Part shown: positions 16,494 to 25,180 of the stretch, piece by piece
Layout: each line of letters begins with the position of its first letter
Position numbering within the stretch: the first letter of the stretch is position 1
DNA from: Gammaproteobacteria bacterium
GTDB taxonomy: Bacteria > Pseudomonadota > Gammaproteobacteria > UBA5861
Direction: 5' to 3'
Length of the DNA: 39,428 nt
Assembly (NCBI GenBank): GCA_022360445.1
Contig: JAKSCV010000080.1
Coordinates: forward strand, 1 to 39,428
Program-made: the position numbers and the translations under genes
The notes under the pieces: generated by a model
Seen by the model: the letters and a program-made list of their open reading frames with translations, nothing else
Databases searched by the model: none
What the model was told of the DNA's origin: nothing

Positions 16494-16973
16494 ATGATGA
16501 AATTGGACCGAACCGATAAACGTATTTTGCAGGCGTTGCAAGCCAACGCAAAAATGAGCAATCAGGAACTTGCTGAGCGGGTAGGCCTCTCCCCCTCACC
16601 TTGTTTGCGCCGCGTACGCCAATTGGAAGAGGCCGGCGTGATCGAGCGCTATGCGACTCTACTGAATCGTTCAAAACTTGGCCTCAAACTGATGGCTTTA
16701 GTGTCTATCAGCATGGACCGGCACACCCCCGAGCGCTTCAACCACTTTGAGTCCATCATCCAAAGTTACCCTGAGGTGCTCGAATGCAACCTCATCACCG
16801 GGCAAGATGCCGATTACATCCTGAAAATCGTCGTGCCTGACATGGAGTTTTACCAGGAGTTTCTCCTTGGCAAGCTCACGCGCATCGAAGGGGTCACCGG
16901 CGTTCACACCAGTTTTGTTTTACGCAATATCGTGACAAAGACCGCCGTACCGCTCAACCATCTCAGCTCCTGA
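16494..16973 (+). CDS. Lrp/AsnC family transcriptional regulator
   Basis: This 159-residue feast/famine regulator has an N-terminal helix-turn-helix (LDRTDKRILQALQANAKMSNQELAERVGLS, then PSPCLRRVRQLEEAGVIERY) and the C-terminal RAM ligand-binding domain (LMALVSISMD, VLECNLITGQDADYILKIVVPDME, GVTGVHTSFVLRNIV). Such proteins sense amino acids, often leucine. It sits between divergent leuA and a downstream acyl-CoA carboxylase operon, so it may control either or both, and probably itself. The ATG at 16494 is followed by a second at 16497; AAGAG at 16484-16488 fits either. There is a 182-bp gap to the carboxylase, so that operon probably has its own promoter. Confidence 0.9.
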   Translation: MMKLDRTDKRILQALQANAKMSNQELAERVGLSPSPCLRRVRQLEEAGVIERYATLLNRSKLGLKLMALVSISMDRHTPERFNHFESIIQSYPEVLECNLITGQDADYILKIVVPDMEFYQEFLLGKLTRIEGVTGVHTSFVLRNIVTKTAVPLNHLSS

Positions 16974-17155
16974 AGACAACTACACACAACCGTATCTTCA
17001 ATTTAACACTTGCGATTACAAACCAATTCTTTATCCTGCTCCCATTGTTGTTAAGCCGACGCCTCTCCCACACGGGTATGACAAAGTCACCCAACAGACA
17101 GACACACTTGCTTAACCGCCCAGCGCAGAATGACTAAAACTTATGGGGATCTTTA

Positions 17156-19159
17156 ATGAACCGATACTCTAAAATCCTAATCGCCAACCGCGGTGAGATT
17201 GCTGTTCGTGTCATTCGAACAGCCAAAGCTCTTGGCTACCGCACTGTTGCTATTTTCAGCGAAGCTGACGCCGAAGCATTACACGTCCAACTCGCTGACC
17301 AGGCGGTCTGCGTAGGGCCCGCACCTGTTGGTGAGTCTTACCTGCAGATTAACAACATCCTTGAGGCCGCTGAAAAATCCGGGGCAGACGCCGTTCATCC
17401 CGGTTATGGTTTTTTGTCTGAAAATACCGTCTTCGCTCAACGCTGCGCCGAAAAAAACATCACCTTCATTGGCCCGTCGGCCGAAGCCATCGAATTGATG
17501 GGCAACAAGCGATTGGCCAAAATTCGAATGCTGGAAGCAAACGTACCCTGCATTCCCGGTTACGAAGGCAGTGATCAGTCAGACGCCACACTCATCCGTG
17601 AAATCCAGAAAATAGGTCTGCCTGTGATGGTAAAAGCCGCCGCTGGCGGTGGTGGCCGCGGGATGCGCCTGGTCACGGATGAAAACGACATCGAAAACGC
17701 CATTCAGTCCGCCCGTTCCGAGGCTTTGAATGCCTTCGGCAGCAACGAACTGATTCTGGAAAAAGCCGTGATGCAGCCCAGGCACGTGGAAATCCAGGTC
17801 TTCGGTGACGAACACGGCAATCACCTTCATTTAGGTGAGCGCGATTGTTCCATTCAGCGGCGCCACCAAAAAGTTGTGGAAGAAAGCCCTTCGCCTGCCG
17901 TCACACCGGCAATTCGCGAGGCCATGGGTCAGGCCGCTGTTGAAGCAGCAAAGGCCATTCATTACACCGGTGCCGGCACGGTTGAATTTCTGCTCGACCA
18001 GGAAGGCCACTTTTATTTTCTGGAAATGAATACGCGGCTACAGGTGGAACACCCAGTCACAGAGGAAGTCACCGGTGTTGACCTCGTGGAGTGGCAGCTC
18101 CGTGTTGCCCAGGGCGAAGCGCTGCCCCTCACTCAGAACGATATCTGCTTCACTGGCCATGCGATCGAAGTCCGGCTGTATGCTGAGGACCCTTACAACC
18201 AGTTTTTGCCACAAACAGGCTCCGTGCTTCAATGGCACATCCCCACGCAACCCGGGCTTCGTGTTGACCACTGCGTGCAGGCCGGACAACAAATCAGCCC
18301 TTTTTATGACCCGATGATTGCCAAAGTCATTGTCCACGGGCCTGACCGCGAAACAGCGCGAAGAAAGCTGATCGTCGCGCTGGAAGATATGGTGCTACAC
18401 GGTGTACAAACCAATAAAGACTTCCTGGTCGATATTGTTGCACACCCCAATTTTGCCGATGGCGAGGCAACCACTGCGTTTATCGGAGAGTACTACCCGG
18501 CCGAGAAACTAGAGGCACCGGCCCCTGGCAGCAAAATGCTGGCTCTGGCGGCACTGGCTTTCTACTACCGGGATATCCATACGTTTCACAGCAACCAGCC
18601 GGCCGATGCCGCCGGGTGGATCAATGCAGCCACCGACCCCATTAATCTACTGCTGCAACACGGCGAAGCACCTTATCCCGTCACAATCCGCGTTCACGGG
18701 CCCCACTGCTTTACGGTGCTTGCTGACGAGCAAACCCATGAAGTTGTCATGAACCATGCCGACCAAAACGCGTTGACATTCGTACTCGACGGCGTAGTTG
18801 AGGCTGCTCGTTATCTGATCCATGACAATCAATCACTTTACCTGGACTACAACGGCCGGAGCGTTAACCTTACTGATCAAACCCTGGCGCCAGAAAAACC
18901 CCGGGATGATGCGCTGGACGGTATTATCAGAGCGCCAATGGATGGGCGCATTCTGTCTGTGAACTGCTCAGCGAATAGCACAGTCGAAAAAGGACAGATC
19001 CTGTTCATTCTTGAAGCCATGAAAATGGAACACCAAATTAAATCCAGTGTTGACGGCAGCTTGTCAGAATTATCCGTCAACGAAGGCGACCAGGTTGCCA
19101 TCCGGCAAATTCTGGCTGAAATCGCCGTGACAGAAACAACAGAAGCGGAGGAAGCATAA
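17156..19159 (+). CDS. Biotin-dependent acyl-CoA carboxylase, biotin carboxylase/BCCP subunit
   Basis: This 667-residue alpha subunit carries a biotin carboxylase in residues 1 to about 445 (ILIANRGEIAVRVIRTAKALG, HPGYGFLSENTVFAQ, the ATP-grasp loop KAAAGGGGRGMRL, EKAVMQPRHVEIQVFGD, FLEMNTRLQVEHPVTE), a linker domain, and a C-terminal biotinyl domain with EAMKMEH (biotin on K623). It charges biotin with bicarbonate and ATP and passes the carboxyl group to the partner encoded immediately downstream. The architecture is that of methylcrotonyl-CoA (LiuD/MccA) and geranyl-CoA (AtuF) carboxylases. The other liu or atu genes are not in the window, so the substrate is open. A GGGGAT ribosome-binding site precedes the ATG. 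The divergent leuA and adjacent Lrp gene hint at branched-chain metabolism. Confidence 0.9.
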   Translation: MNRYSKILIANRGEIAVRVIRTAKALGYRTVAIFSEADAEALHVQLADQAVCVGPAPVGESYLQINNILEAAEKSGADAVHPGYGFLSENTVFAQRCAEKNITFIGPSAEAIELMGNKRLAKIRMLEANVPCIPGYEGSDQSDATLIREIQKIGLPVMVKAAAGGGGRGMRLVTDENDIENAIQSARSEALNAFGSNELILEKAVMQPRHVEIQVFGDEHGNHLHLGERDCSIQRRHQKVVEESPSPAVTPAIREAMGQAAVEAAKAIHYTGAGTVEFLLDQEGHFYFLEMNTRLQVEHPVTEEVTGVDLVEWQLRVAQGEALPLTQNDICFTGHAIEVRLYAEDPYNQFLPQTGSVLQWHIPTQPGLRVDHCVQAGQQISPFYDPMIAKVIVHGPDRETARRKLIVALEDMVLHGVQTNKDFLVDIVAHPNFADGEATTAFIGEYYPAEKLEAPAPGSKMLALAALAFYYRDIHTFHSNQPADAAGWINAATDPINLLLQHGEAPYPVTIRVHGPHCFTVLADEQTHEVVMNHADQNALTFVLDGVVEAARYLIHDNQSLYLDYNGRSVNLTDQTLAPEKPRDDALDGIIRAPMDGRILSVNCSANSTVEKGQILFILEAMKMEHQIKSSVDGSLSELSVNEGDQVAIRQILAEIAVTETTEAEEA

Positions 19160-20776
19160 ATGGGCGCGATCAACAGTCAAATTGATGTCAGGTCTGAAAC
19201 CTTTCAAAAAAATCGTGAGGGCATGCTGGCCAAGCTTCAGGAAATCGCTGAAATTCAGGAAAAGATGGTGCAGCGCGCCGAAAAAGTACGCTGGCAATTT
19301 GAAGAGCGCGGCCAGCTGATGCCACGGGAACGACTTAATCTGATCCTGGATAAAGGCGCGCCGTTTATCGAGCTCATGGCGCTGGCCGGCTACCAGATGC
19401 ACGATGATAAAGATGGCACCACCTGTGGTGGCTCCTACATTGGTGGAATTGGTTTTGTCTCGGGTATCCGCTGTGTGGTGCTGTGCAGTAACAGTGCCAT
19501 CAAAGGGGGCGCGATGTCACCCTCTGCACTGGAAAAGACGCTGCGTGCTCAGCAAATTGCTCGTGAAAATAAATTGCCCATGCTGTGTATGGTGGAAAGT
19601 GCTGGGGCCAACCTGGAGCATGCGACGGATATCTTTACTTTCGGTGGCCGGACATTCCGTAACCAGGCACAGATGTCCGCTATGGGTTTGCCTCAGGTGA
19701 CTATCATCCACGGCTCTTGTACTGCTGGGGGCGCTTATCTGCCTGGCCTTTCTGACTATGTGGTACTGGTTCGGGGGCGCGCTAAAATGTTCCTTGCCGG
19801 CCCCCCTCTGCTTAAAGCCGCAACCGGTGAGATTGCCACAGATGAAGAGTTAGGTGGTGCAGATATGCATGTCACCACGCCTGGAACATCCGAGTACATC
19901 GGCGAAAATGATCGCGATGCCATTCGAATTTGTCGGGAACTGATGGCCACGCTTCCCTGGAACGAACAGCTCCCGGTGACTCTCAAGCCAGAATACGACG
20001 AACCTTTGTATTCTGCTGACGAGTTGGCCGGGGTTGTGCCCATGGATTACCGCCAACCTTACGATTGCCGGGAGATTATCGCGCGCATTGCTGACGGCTC
20101 GGTGTTCTTTGAATTTAAAGAATTTTATGACTCGCAAACCATTTGTGGTCATAGCCGAATGGGTGGACGCCCCATCGGTATCATCGGCAATAACGGCCCA
20201 ATCAATTACAAAGGCGCCACGAAAGCCGCTCAATTTATCCAACTGTGCTGCCAAAGCAACACCCCTTTGCTTTATTTGCAAAATACAACCGGTTTTATGG
20301 TCGGCAAAGATTCCGAGCAAAACGGCATTATCAAACACGGCTCCAAGATGATTCAGGCGGTGTCTAATGCCTCTGTTCCCCAAATCACGATATTGGTCGG
20401 CGGTGGTTTTGGTGCCGGCAACTACGGCATGTGCGGCCGGGCTTATGACCCGCGTTTGCTGTTTGCGTGGCCCAGTTCACGAGTTGCCGTCATGGGCGGT
20501 GAGCAAGCCGCGATGGTGTTGGACATTGTTGCCCGCGAAAAAGCTGAGCGCTTGGGTCAAGGCGTTGATGAAGAAAAGTTACAGAAACTTTCAGCTTACA
20601 CGATTGACCGGATGACCCGCGAATCGGAGCCTTTGTATGGCACCGCGCGCTTGTGGGATGATGGGCTGATTGACCCCAGAGACACCCGTAAAATCTTGAT
20701 TCAAGCACTGGAGATGTTTTACGAAGCGGGCGTTCGCCCACTCAAACCCAACAGCTATGGTGTGGCCCGTTTTTAA
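19160..20776 (+). CDS. Acyl-CoA carboxylase, carboxyltransferase subunit (geranyl/methylcrotonyl-CoA type)
   Basis: This 538-residue carboxyltransferase carries both halves of the crotonase-like fold: N-half GQLMPRERLNLILDKGAPF, GGSYIGGIGFVSGIRC, SNSAIKGGAMSPSALEKTLRAQ, GSCTAGGAYLPGLSDYVV, FLAGPPLLKAATGEIATDEELGGADMH; C-half INYKGATKAAQFIQLC, LQNTTGFMVGKDSE, VGGGFGAGNYGMCGRAYDPRLLFAWPSS. It transfers carboxyl from biotin to an unsaturated acyl-CoA. The start codon directly follows the upstream stop (TAAATG overlap context), with GGAGGAAG inside the previous gene, indicating tight coupling. By recollection, AMSPSALEKTLRAQ and MSAMGLPQ look more like the AtuC (geranyl-CoA) branch than LiuB. Substrate-pocket residues would need an alignment to decide, so no symbol is given. 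Confidence 0.88.
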   Translation: MGAINSQIDVRSETFQKNREGMLAKLQEIAEIQEKMVQRAEKVRWQFEERGQLMPRERLNLILDKGAPFIELMALAGYQMHDDKDGTTCGGSYIGGIGFVSGIRCVVLCSNSAIKGGAMSPSALEKTLRAQQIARENKLPMLCMVESAGANLEHATDIFTFGGRTFRNQAQMSAMGLPQVTIIHGSCTAGGAYLPGLSDYVVLVRGRAKMFLAGPPLLKAATGEIATDEELGGADMHVTTPGTSEYIGENDRDAIRICRELMATLPWNEQLPVTLKPEYDEPLYSADELAGVVPMDYRQPYDCREIIARIADGSVFFEFKEFYDSQTICGHSRMGGRPIGIIGNNGPINYKGATKAAQFIQLCCQSNTPLLYLQNTTGFMVGKDSEQNGIIKHGSKMIQAVSNASVPQITILVGGGFGAGNYGMCGRAYDPRLLFAWPSSRVAVMGGEQAAMVLDIVAREKAERLGQGVDEEKLQKLSAYTIDRMTRESEPLYGTARLWDDGLIDPRDTRKILIQALEMFYEAGVRPLKPNSYGVARF

Positions 20777-20793
20777 GTCTCTATAACCGACCG

Positions 20794-20819
20794 GGCATTG
20801 ACCGATAAGGGTCAGTGCC
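20794..20819. terminator. Hairpin between the convergent carboxylase and hslO genes
   Basis: GGCATTGACC (20794-20803) pairs with GGTCAGTGCC (20810-20819) with one G-T wobble and a 6-nt loop. It lies in the 35-bp gap and covers the hslO stop codon (20812-20814). A clear T-run is missing on both sides, so termination strength is uncertain. Confidence 0.5.
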
Positions 20820-21699
20820 TAGTTTGATTGCCGTCATGCCCCGTCGCATCCGCATTGAATATTTGTGCCACATCAATGGCGTCAAACGTATAACAGGCAT
20901 GACAGAACTCGCAGGTGATAGTAATTGCACCTTCTTCCGATAAAATGTGTTTCGCTTCCTCGGCACCGAGTGATTGCACCAGGTGTCGTGTCTTTTCGGT
21001 AGAACAATAGCACTCAAAATGAACCCCTTGAGGTTCATACAGCGACACCCCCTCTTCGTGATAAAGCCGCCATAATAGTTGCTCAGCGTCCAGGTTAATC
21101 AACTCATGAGCCGTCACAGTATCGGACAACATCTTGACGCGATTGAGTGAATCATCATCTTCAGGCGCACCTGGCATTTTCTGAATCATTAAACCCGCCA
21201 CACACGTCATGTCGCTGTGCAGCCAAAAGTAACTGGGCAACTGCTCAGATTGTAGAAAGAAGGTTTCCAAGGCTTCACTCAAACTGGAACCCCGCAAATC
21301 CACAATACCTTGGTAGCGTTCTTGTCCGCCACTTGTGTTTACAGACATTAATAACTGTGCGTCTGTCCCAAAAACATCGTGCAAACTCGAAATCTCATCT
21401 GGAAGGGTGTTGCGCCACTTAGCAGTGCAACGAACACCGCGGTTCGAATTAACCTGAACCACGAGTAAGTGCAGAGGCCCTGTGCCTCGAATTTGCAAGG
21501 TCATCTTCCCATCGAACTTTATCGTTGCCGATAACAGGGCCGTTGCCGCGAGTGCCTGCCCCAAATATTGACTGACAGCCTCAGGGTAATCAGTTCTATT
21601 GAGTACCGTGCGCCAGGTTGTATTTAATCGAATCCACTCACCCCGGAGATGGTTACCGATCAAAAATCGGCGTAATACGTCACGCTCTTTACTCATCAT
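20812..21699 (-). CDS. hslO: Redox-regulated chaperone Hsp33
   Basis: Hsp33 is a cytoplasmic holdase that is inactive while its four cysteines bind zinc, and unfolds into an active form under oxidative stress plus heat. The 295-residue protein has the N-terminal domain (QALAATALLSATIKFDGKMTLQIRGTGPLHLLVV) and the C-terminal redox switch with CxC (FECYCSTEK) and CxxC (CEFCHACY), all four zinc ligands present. An additional cysteine follows the last motif (CHAC). Length is normal. The ATG at 21699 is followed by another at 21696; both have weak ribosome-binding sites. It is divergent from the histidine kinase gene (112 bp) and converges with the acyl-CoA carboxylase operon. Confidence 0.93.
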   Translation of the reverse strand: MMSKERDVLRRFLIGNHLRGEWIRLNTTWRTVLNRTDYPEAVSQYLGQALAATALLSATIKFDGKMTLQIRGTGPLHLLVVQVNSNRGVRCTAKWRNTLPDEISSLHDVFGTDAQLLMSVNTSGGQERYQGIVDLRGSSLSEALETFFLQSEQLPSYFWLHSDMTCVAGLMIQKMPGAPEDDDSLNRVKMLSDTVTAHELINLDAEQLLWRLYHEEGVSLYEPQGVHFECYCSTEKTRHLVQSLGAEEAKHILSEEGAITITCEFCHACYTFDAIDVAQIFNADATGHDGNQTRH

Positions 21700-21811
21700 C
21701 TATGCCAGCATTTTTTCATACACATCAGCAGGTTTCAGGTCGTAGGATTAAAATCTGCTTTATTCAATCTCTTCTATACTCTAGAAAGCTAAAAACTGAC
21801 CGGATGTTTAT

Positions 21812-23932
21812 GTGAAAAAGATCTTGGCCGAGCAAATTGATCTGTTAATGGCCCACTTATTAACCGGTATTATCAGTAGTACAGTCAATGCCATTGTACT
21901 TGCTCTTATCTTACAAGCGTATATCGGTACGGGCGAGCCTTTCTACTGGGCCGCCACAGTTTTGACCGCCAACTTGCTCAGGCTTGAAACCCTCAGGCAG
22001 TACAAAAAATCAAGGTTTACGAAAAATCCTCCCGAGTACTGGGCCAGAATCAGTTTGTACTCAACGACTGCAATCGGTATTTCATGGGGCCTCAGTGGTC
22101 TCATGCTTTTCATGCTGGAAAATGAACCCTTCGTACAAATGCTCATTTTGCTGGCTATCGCAGGCATGGGCGGCGGTGCCATGGTACTGCTCTCTGCGCT
22201 TAAGTGGGTTTATCTGGCTTACGTCATCCCACTGTCCATACCGGCACTTGTCTGGGCCCTGATCCAGACAAACACGCAGATTCAGTTATTAACCGTCTTT
22301 ATATTGGCCTATATGTTTGTGCTCTATAGTGCTTCAACCAATATCCGCACGGCCTTGTTGAATTCTCTTCAAGACCGTCATGAAAAAAATGCTTTGACCA
22401 AACAACTGATGGCGGCCAACCAAGCCAAAAGCGAGTTTTTGGCAAACATCAGTCACGAAATCCGAACGCCGATGAACACGATCGTTGGCATGAGCTACCT
22501 CGCGATGCAAAAAACAGCAAACCAGGCACTCAGAGCTGATCTGGAAAAAATTCAGGTCTCCGCCAATATTTTGTTGGATATGATTAACGATACCTTACAA
22601 CTTTCAGCCAATGAAGTTGGCAAACTCAAGTTGCAGACGGCCCCGTTCCTGTTAAGTAGCGTCATTGATACCGCGCAAACGCTTATCACCATTGAGGCAG
22701 AAAAAAAGGATTTAACACTGACATTTTCTGCTGAAAAGGATATTCCAGAAATCAAAGGCGATGCTCTGCGTTTAACACAAGTCATCGTCAATTTGCTGCA
22801 AAATGCCATCAAATTCACTCCCCGTTATGGAAAAATTGCCTTGAATGTGATGTTGCAGCGCGCTTGTCAAAAAAGTATCGAACTCCGCTTCCAAGTCTCA
22901 GATTCCGGCATGGGTATGGACCCCCAACAACTGGACAGAATTTTTGAACCCTTTAGCCAGGTAGAGGAGGTCAATCAGAGACAATATGGCGGTATGGGCC
23001 TTGGCCTTGCAATCAGTCAAACACTGGTTAATCTGATGGGAAGTAAAATCACTGTATCCAGCAGCCCCAATCAGGGCAGCACCTTCGAGTTCGATGTTGT
23101 CTTCGATCGTATGGTTGAAGATACGCCCCCCTCAACATCAATCGCAACAGACAGAAAGCTCCGTATTCTCATTGCTGAGGATAATGCCTTTAACCGTTCA
23201 TTTTTAGCCGAGCTGTTGACGTCAGCCGGGCTCCAGGTTTTTACAGCAGAAAATGGCTTGGCTGCAATAAAAGTGGTTTTTCAACAACAGCTTGATATCG
23301 TGTTAATGGATATCCAAATGCCAGGAATGGATGGCCTGGAAGCCACACGTCAAATCCGTGAGGATGGCCGAGTAAATGATTTACCCATCATTGCAATCAC
23401 TGCACAAACACAAGACAAACATATTCATCAATACCTCAATGCGGGTATGAACGACTATTTGGAAAAGCCTGTCAATATCGTAGAAATTCAGCAAAAACTG
23501 TTTAAATGGACAGGTGTTCAGACTCAAGTATCCGCACGACAACGGCCACTTTCAGAGATGCCCGATCAAAATGGAGCCGTCCAGAATTTACCCCTCATCA
23601 GTTACTCTCATGGTTTAAAGCACGCGAGTGGGGACCCCATCAAATACCAAACCTGGGCAAAGCATTTCATCAAAATACACCAGAAGAACCTGGAAAAAGC
23701 CACCAAAGCCTTCCAAAAGAGCCACTATGACACCGTCACACACATTACCCATCAATTAAAAGGTGGAGCGGGCTATGTAGGTGCGTTACTCCTCCAGCAA
23801 AAAGCGGACAAACTCGAAAAATGCCTTGCTGCGCCCGATACTGATCGCTGTAAAGTTGTTTTTGATGAGTTCTCCACAGTTTTTCAAAAAACTCTGGATA
23901 AACTTAAGACTGGAGATCAGATAACCGAGTGA
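21812..23932 (+). CDS. Hybrid sensor histidine kinase (6 TM, HisKA-HATPase-REC-HPt)
   Basis: This 706-residue membrane kinase starts with GTG at 21812; the reading frame has no nearby in-frame ATG before the first helix. Six hydrophobic segments fill residues 12-175, with no periplasmic sensor domain of note. They are followed by HisKA (FLANISHEIRTPMN, H215), HATPase (NLLQNAIKFTP N-box, DSGMGM, GGMGLGLAIS), a receiver domain (DNAFNRSFL, D500 in VLMDIQMPGMDG, lysine in YLEKPVN) and a C-terminal HPt domain (ITHQLKGGAGYVG, H647). It has the full set for an ArcB/BarA-like phosphorelay. The signal is unknown; the membrane part resembles MASE-type integral sensors. The adjacent REC-HD-GYP gene, 78 bp downstream, is the likely partner. 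A minimal overlapping frame ATGTTTATGTGA (21804-21815) spans the GTG and may tune initiation. Confidence 0.9.
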   Translation: MKKILAEQIDLLMAHLLTGIISSTVNAIVLALILQAYIGTGEPFYWAATVLTANLLRLETLRQYKKSRFTKNPPEYWARISLYSTTAIGISWGLSGLMLFMLENEPFVQMLILLAIAGMGGGAMVLLSALKWVYLAYVIPLSIPALVWALIQTNTQIQLLTVFILAYMFVLYSASTNIRTALLNSLQDRHEKNALTKQLMAANQAKSEFLANISHEIRTPMNTIVGMSYLAMQKTANQALRADLEKIQVSANILLDMINDTLQLSANEVGKLKLQTAPFLLSSVIDTAQTLITIEAEKKDLTLTFSAEKDIPEIKGDALRLTQVIVNLLQNAIKFTPRYGKIALNVMLQRACQKSIELRFQVSDSGMGMDPQQLDRIFEPFSQVEEVNQRQYGGMGLGLAISQTLVNLMGSKITVSSSPNQGSTFEFDVVFDRMVEDTPPSTSIATDRKLRILIAEDNAFNRSFLAELLTSAGLQVFTAENGLAAIKVVFQQQLDIVLMDIQMPGMDGLEATRQIREDGRVNDLPIIAITAQTQDKHIHQYLNAGMNDYLEKPVNIVEIQQKLFKWTGVQTQVSARQRPLSEMPDQNGAVQNLPLISYSHGLKHASGDPIKYQTWAKHFIKIHQKNLEKATKAFQKSHYDTVTHITHQLKGGAGYVGALLLQQKADKLEKCLAAPDTDRCKVVFDEFSTVFQKTLDKLKTGDQITE

Positions 23933-24010
23933 ATCACTCGGGCTACTCTCAATTAAAGTCACAATCAACCAATACTATCGCCTCTTGGCTATTCAATTAA
24001 GGCACAAGGT

Positions 24011-25147
24011 ATGAGCCTGACGACATACAAGGACAGGATATTAATCATTGATGATGACGTTTTCACATCATCCCTAGTCTCCGACTTATTAGCCTACGAT
24101 TATCACGTAACCGTTGCCAACAGCGCTCAGGCGGGGCTAGAAAAAGCCAAGAGTGATGTTCCTCCAGATCTGATCCTGTTAGATATTGAAATGCCCGAGG
24201 TTGATGGCTATCAGACTTGCCAACAACTCAAAGAAAACTCCCAGACCAATCCAATTCCCGTCATCTTTCTCACTGTTAAAAATGATGTGGTTGACGAAGC
24301 TTATGGACTCGAATTAGGTGCCGTGGATTATATCCACAAACCGATCAGCGCCCCCATCCTTAAGGCGAGAATCAAATCACACCTGCTCTTAAAAAAGACT
24401 CAACGGGCCTTGGAAGAAAAAAATGCCAGGCTGAGAGAGCGTGTCATCCGTCGAACACAAGAAATCTCGCGCACACAAGATGCCGCCATTCTTGCATTAA
24501 CCTCACTGGCAGAAACCCGTCACGAAGAAACAGGCAACCATATTGTTCGCACTCAGGAATATGTTAAATGCCTGGCGATGGAGCTCCGCTCCTATCCGAA
24601 ATACCGCGCACGACTCACCGCAGACTCAATCGAAGCGCTGTATAAATCGGCTCCTCTGCACGACATTGGTAAGGTGGGCGTCCCAGACAGGGTTTTGATG
24701 AAGCCCGGCAAGCTGACGCCCGATGAGTACGAAGAGATCAAAAAACATACCACTTATGGCATGCGCGCACTCAAACACGCCGAAACCATGCTAGGCACCA
24801 ATTCTTTCCTGCGCACCGCCCGGGATATTGCTTATACCCACCACGAGAAATGGGACGGTACAGGTTATCCTCGAGGCTTGAGAGGAGAGCAAATTCCGTT
24901 ATCGGGACGACTGATGGCCATTGCCGACTGTTACGATGCAATCCGTTGTAAACGGGTCTATAAAGAAGCCTGCTCACATCAAGATGCTTATGATTTTATC
25001 GTTCGTTACAGCGGCAGCCACTTTGACCCCACAGCTGTCAAAGCTTTCCAAGAAAAAGCCGAAGAGTTTCAAGCAATTGCTGAACGCTTTGGCCTGATCG
25101 CCCGGACAAAGACACCTAAACGACAAGCCGCCCATGCAGGCGTTTAA
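24011..25147 (+). CDS. Response regulator with HD-GYP c-di-GMP phosphodiesterase domain
   Basis: This 378-residue protein has an N-terminal receiver (ILIIDDDVFTSSLV, phospho-acceptor D58 in LILLDIEMPEVDG, lysine in YIHKPIS), a coiled linker (about residues 120-155: KTQRALEEKNARLRERVIRR) and an HD-GYP domain: H217-D218 in LHDIGKVGVPD, the ETGNHIVRTQ helix, YTHHEKWDGTGYPRGL containing the GYP signature near 284, and LSGRLMAIADCYDA. All metal-binding motifs appear intact, so c-di-GMP hydrolysis controlled by phosphorylation is expected, as for RpfG. It follows the hybrid kinase gene on the same strand and probably receives phosphate from its HPt domain. It converges with lpd, 33 bp away. Confidence 0.92.
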   Translation: MSLTTYKDRILIIDDDVFTSSLVSDLLAYDYHVTVANSAQAGLEKAKSDVPPDLILLDIEMPEVDGYQTCQQLKENSQTNPIPVIFLTVKNDVVDEAYGLELGAVDYIHKPISAPILKARIKSHLLLKKTQRALEEKNARLRERVIRRTQEISRTQDAAILALTSLAETRHEETGNHIVRTQEYVKCLAMELRSYPKYRARLTADSIEALYKSAPLHDIGKVGVPDRVLMKPGKLTPDEYEEIKKHTTYGMRALKHAETMLGTNSFLRTARDIAYTHHEKWDGTGYPRGLRGEQIPLSGRLMAIADCYDAIRCKRVYKEACSHQDAYDFIVRYSGSHFDPTAVKAFQEKAEEFQAIAERFGLIARTKTPKRQAAHAGV

Positions 25148-25180
25148 GCAAAAGCTCTGATACCCTCAGCTCTTGAAAAG

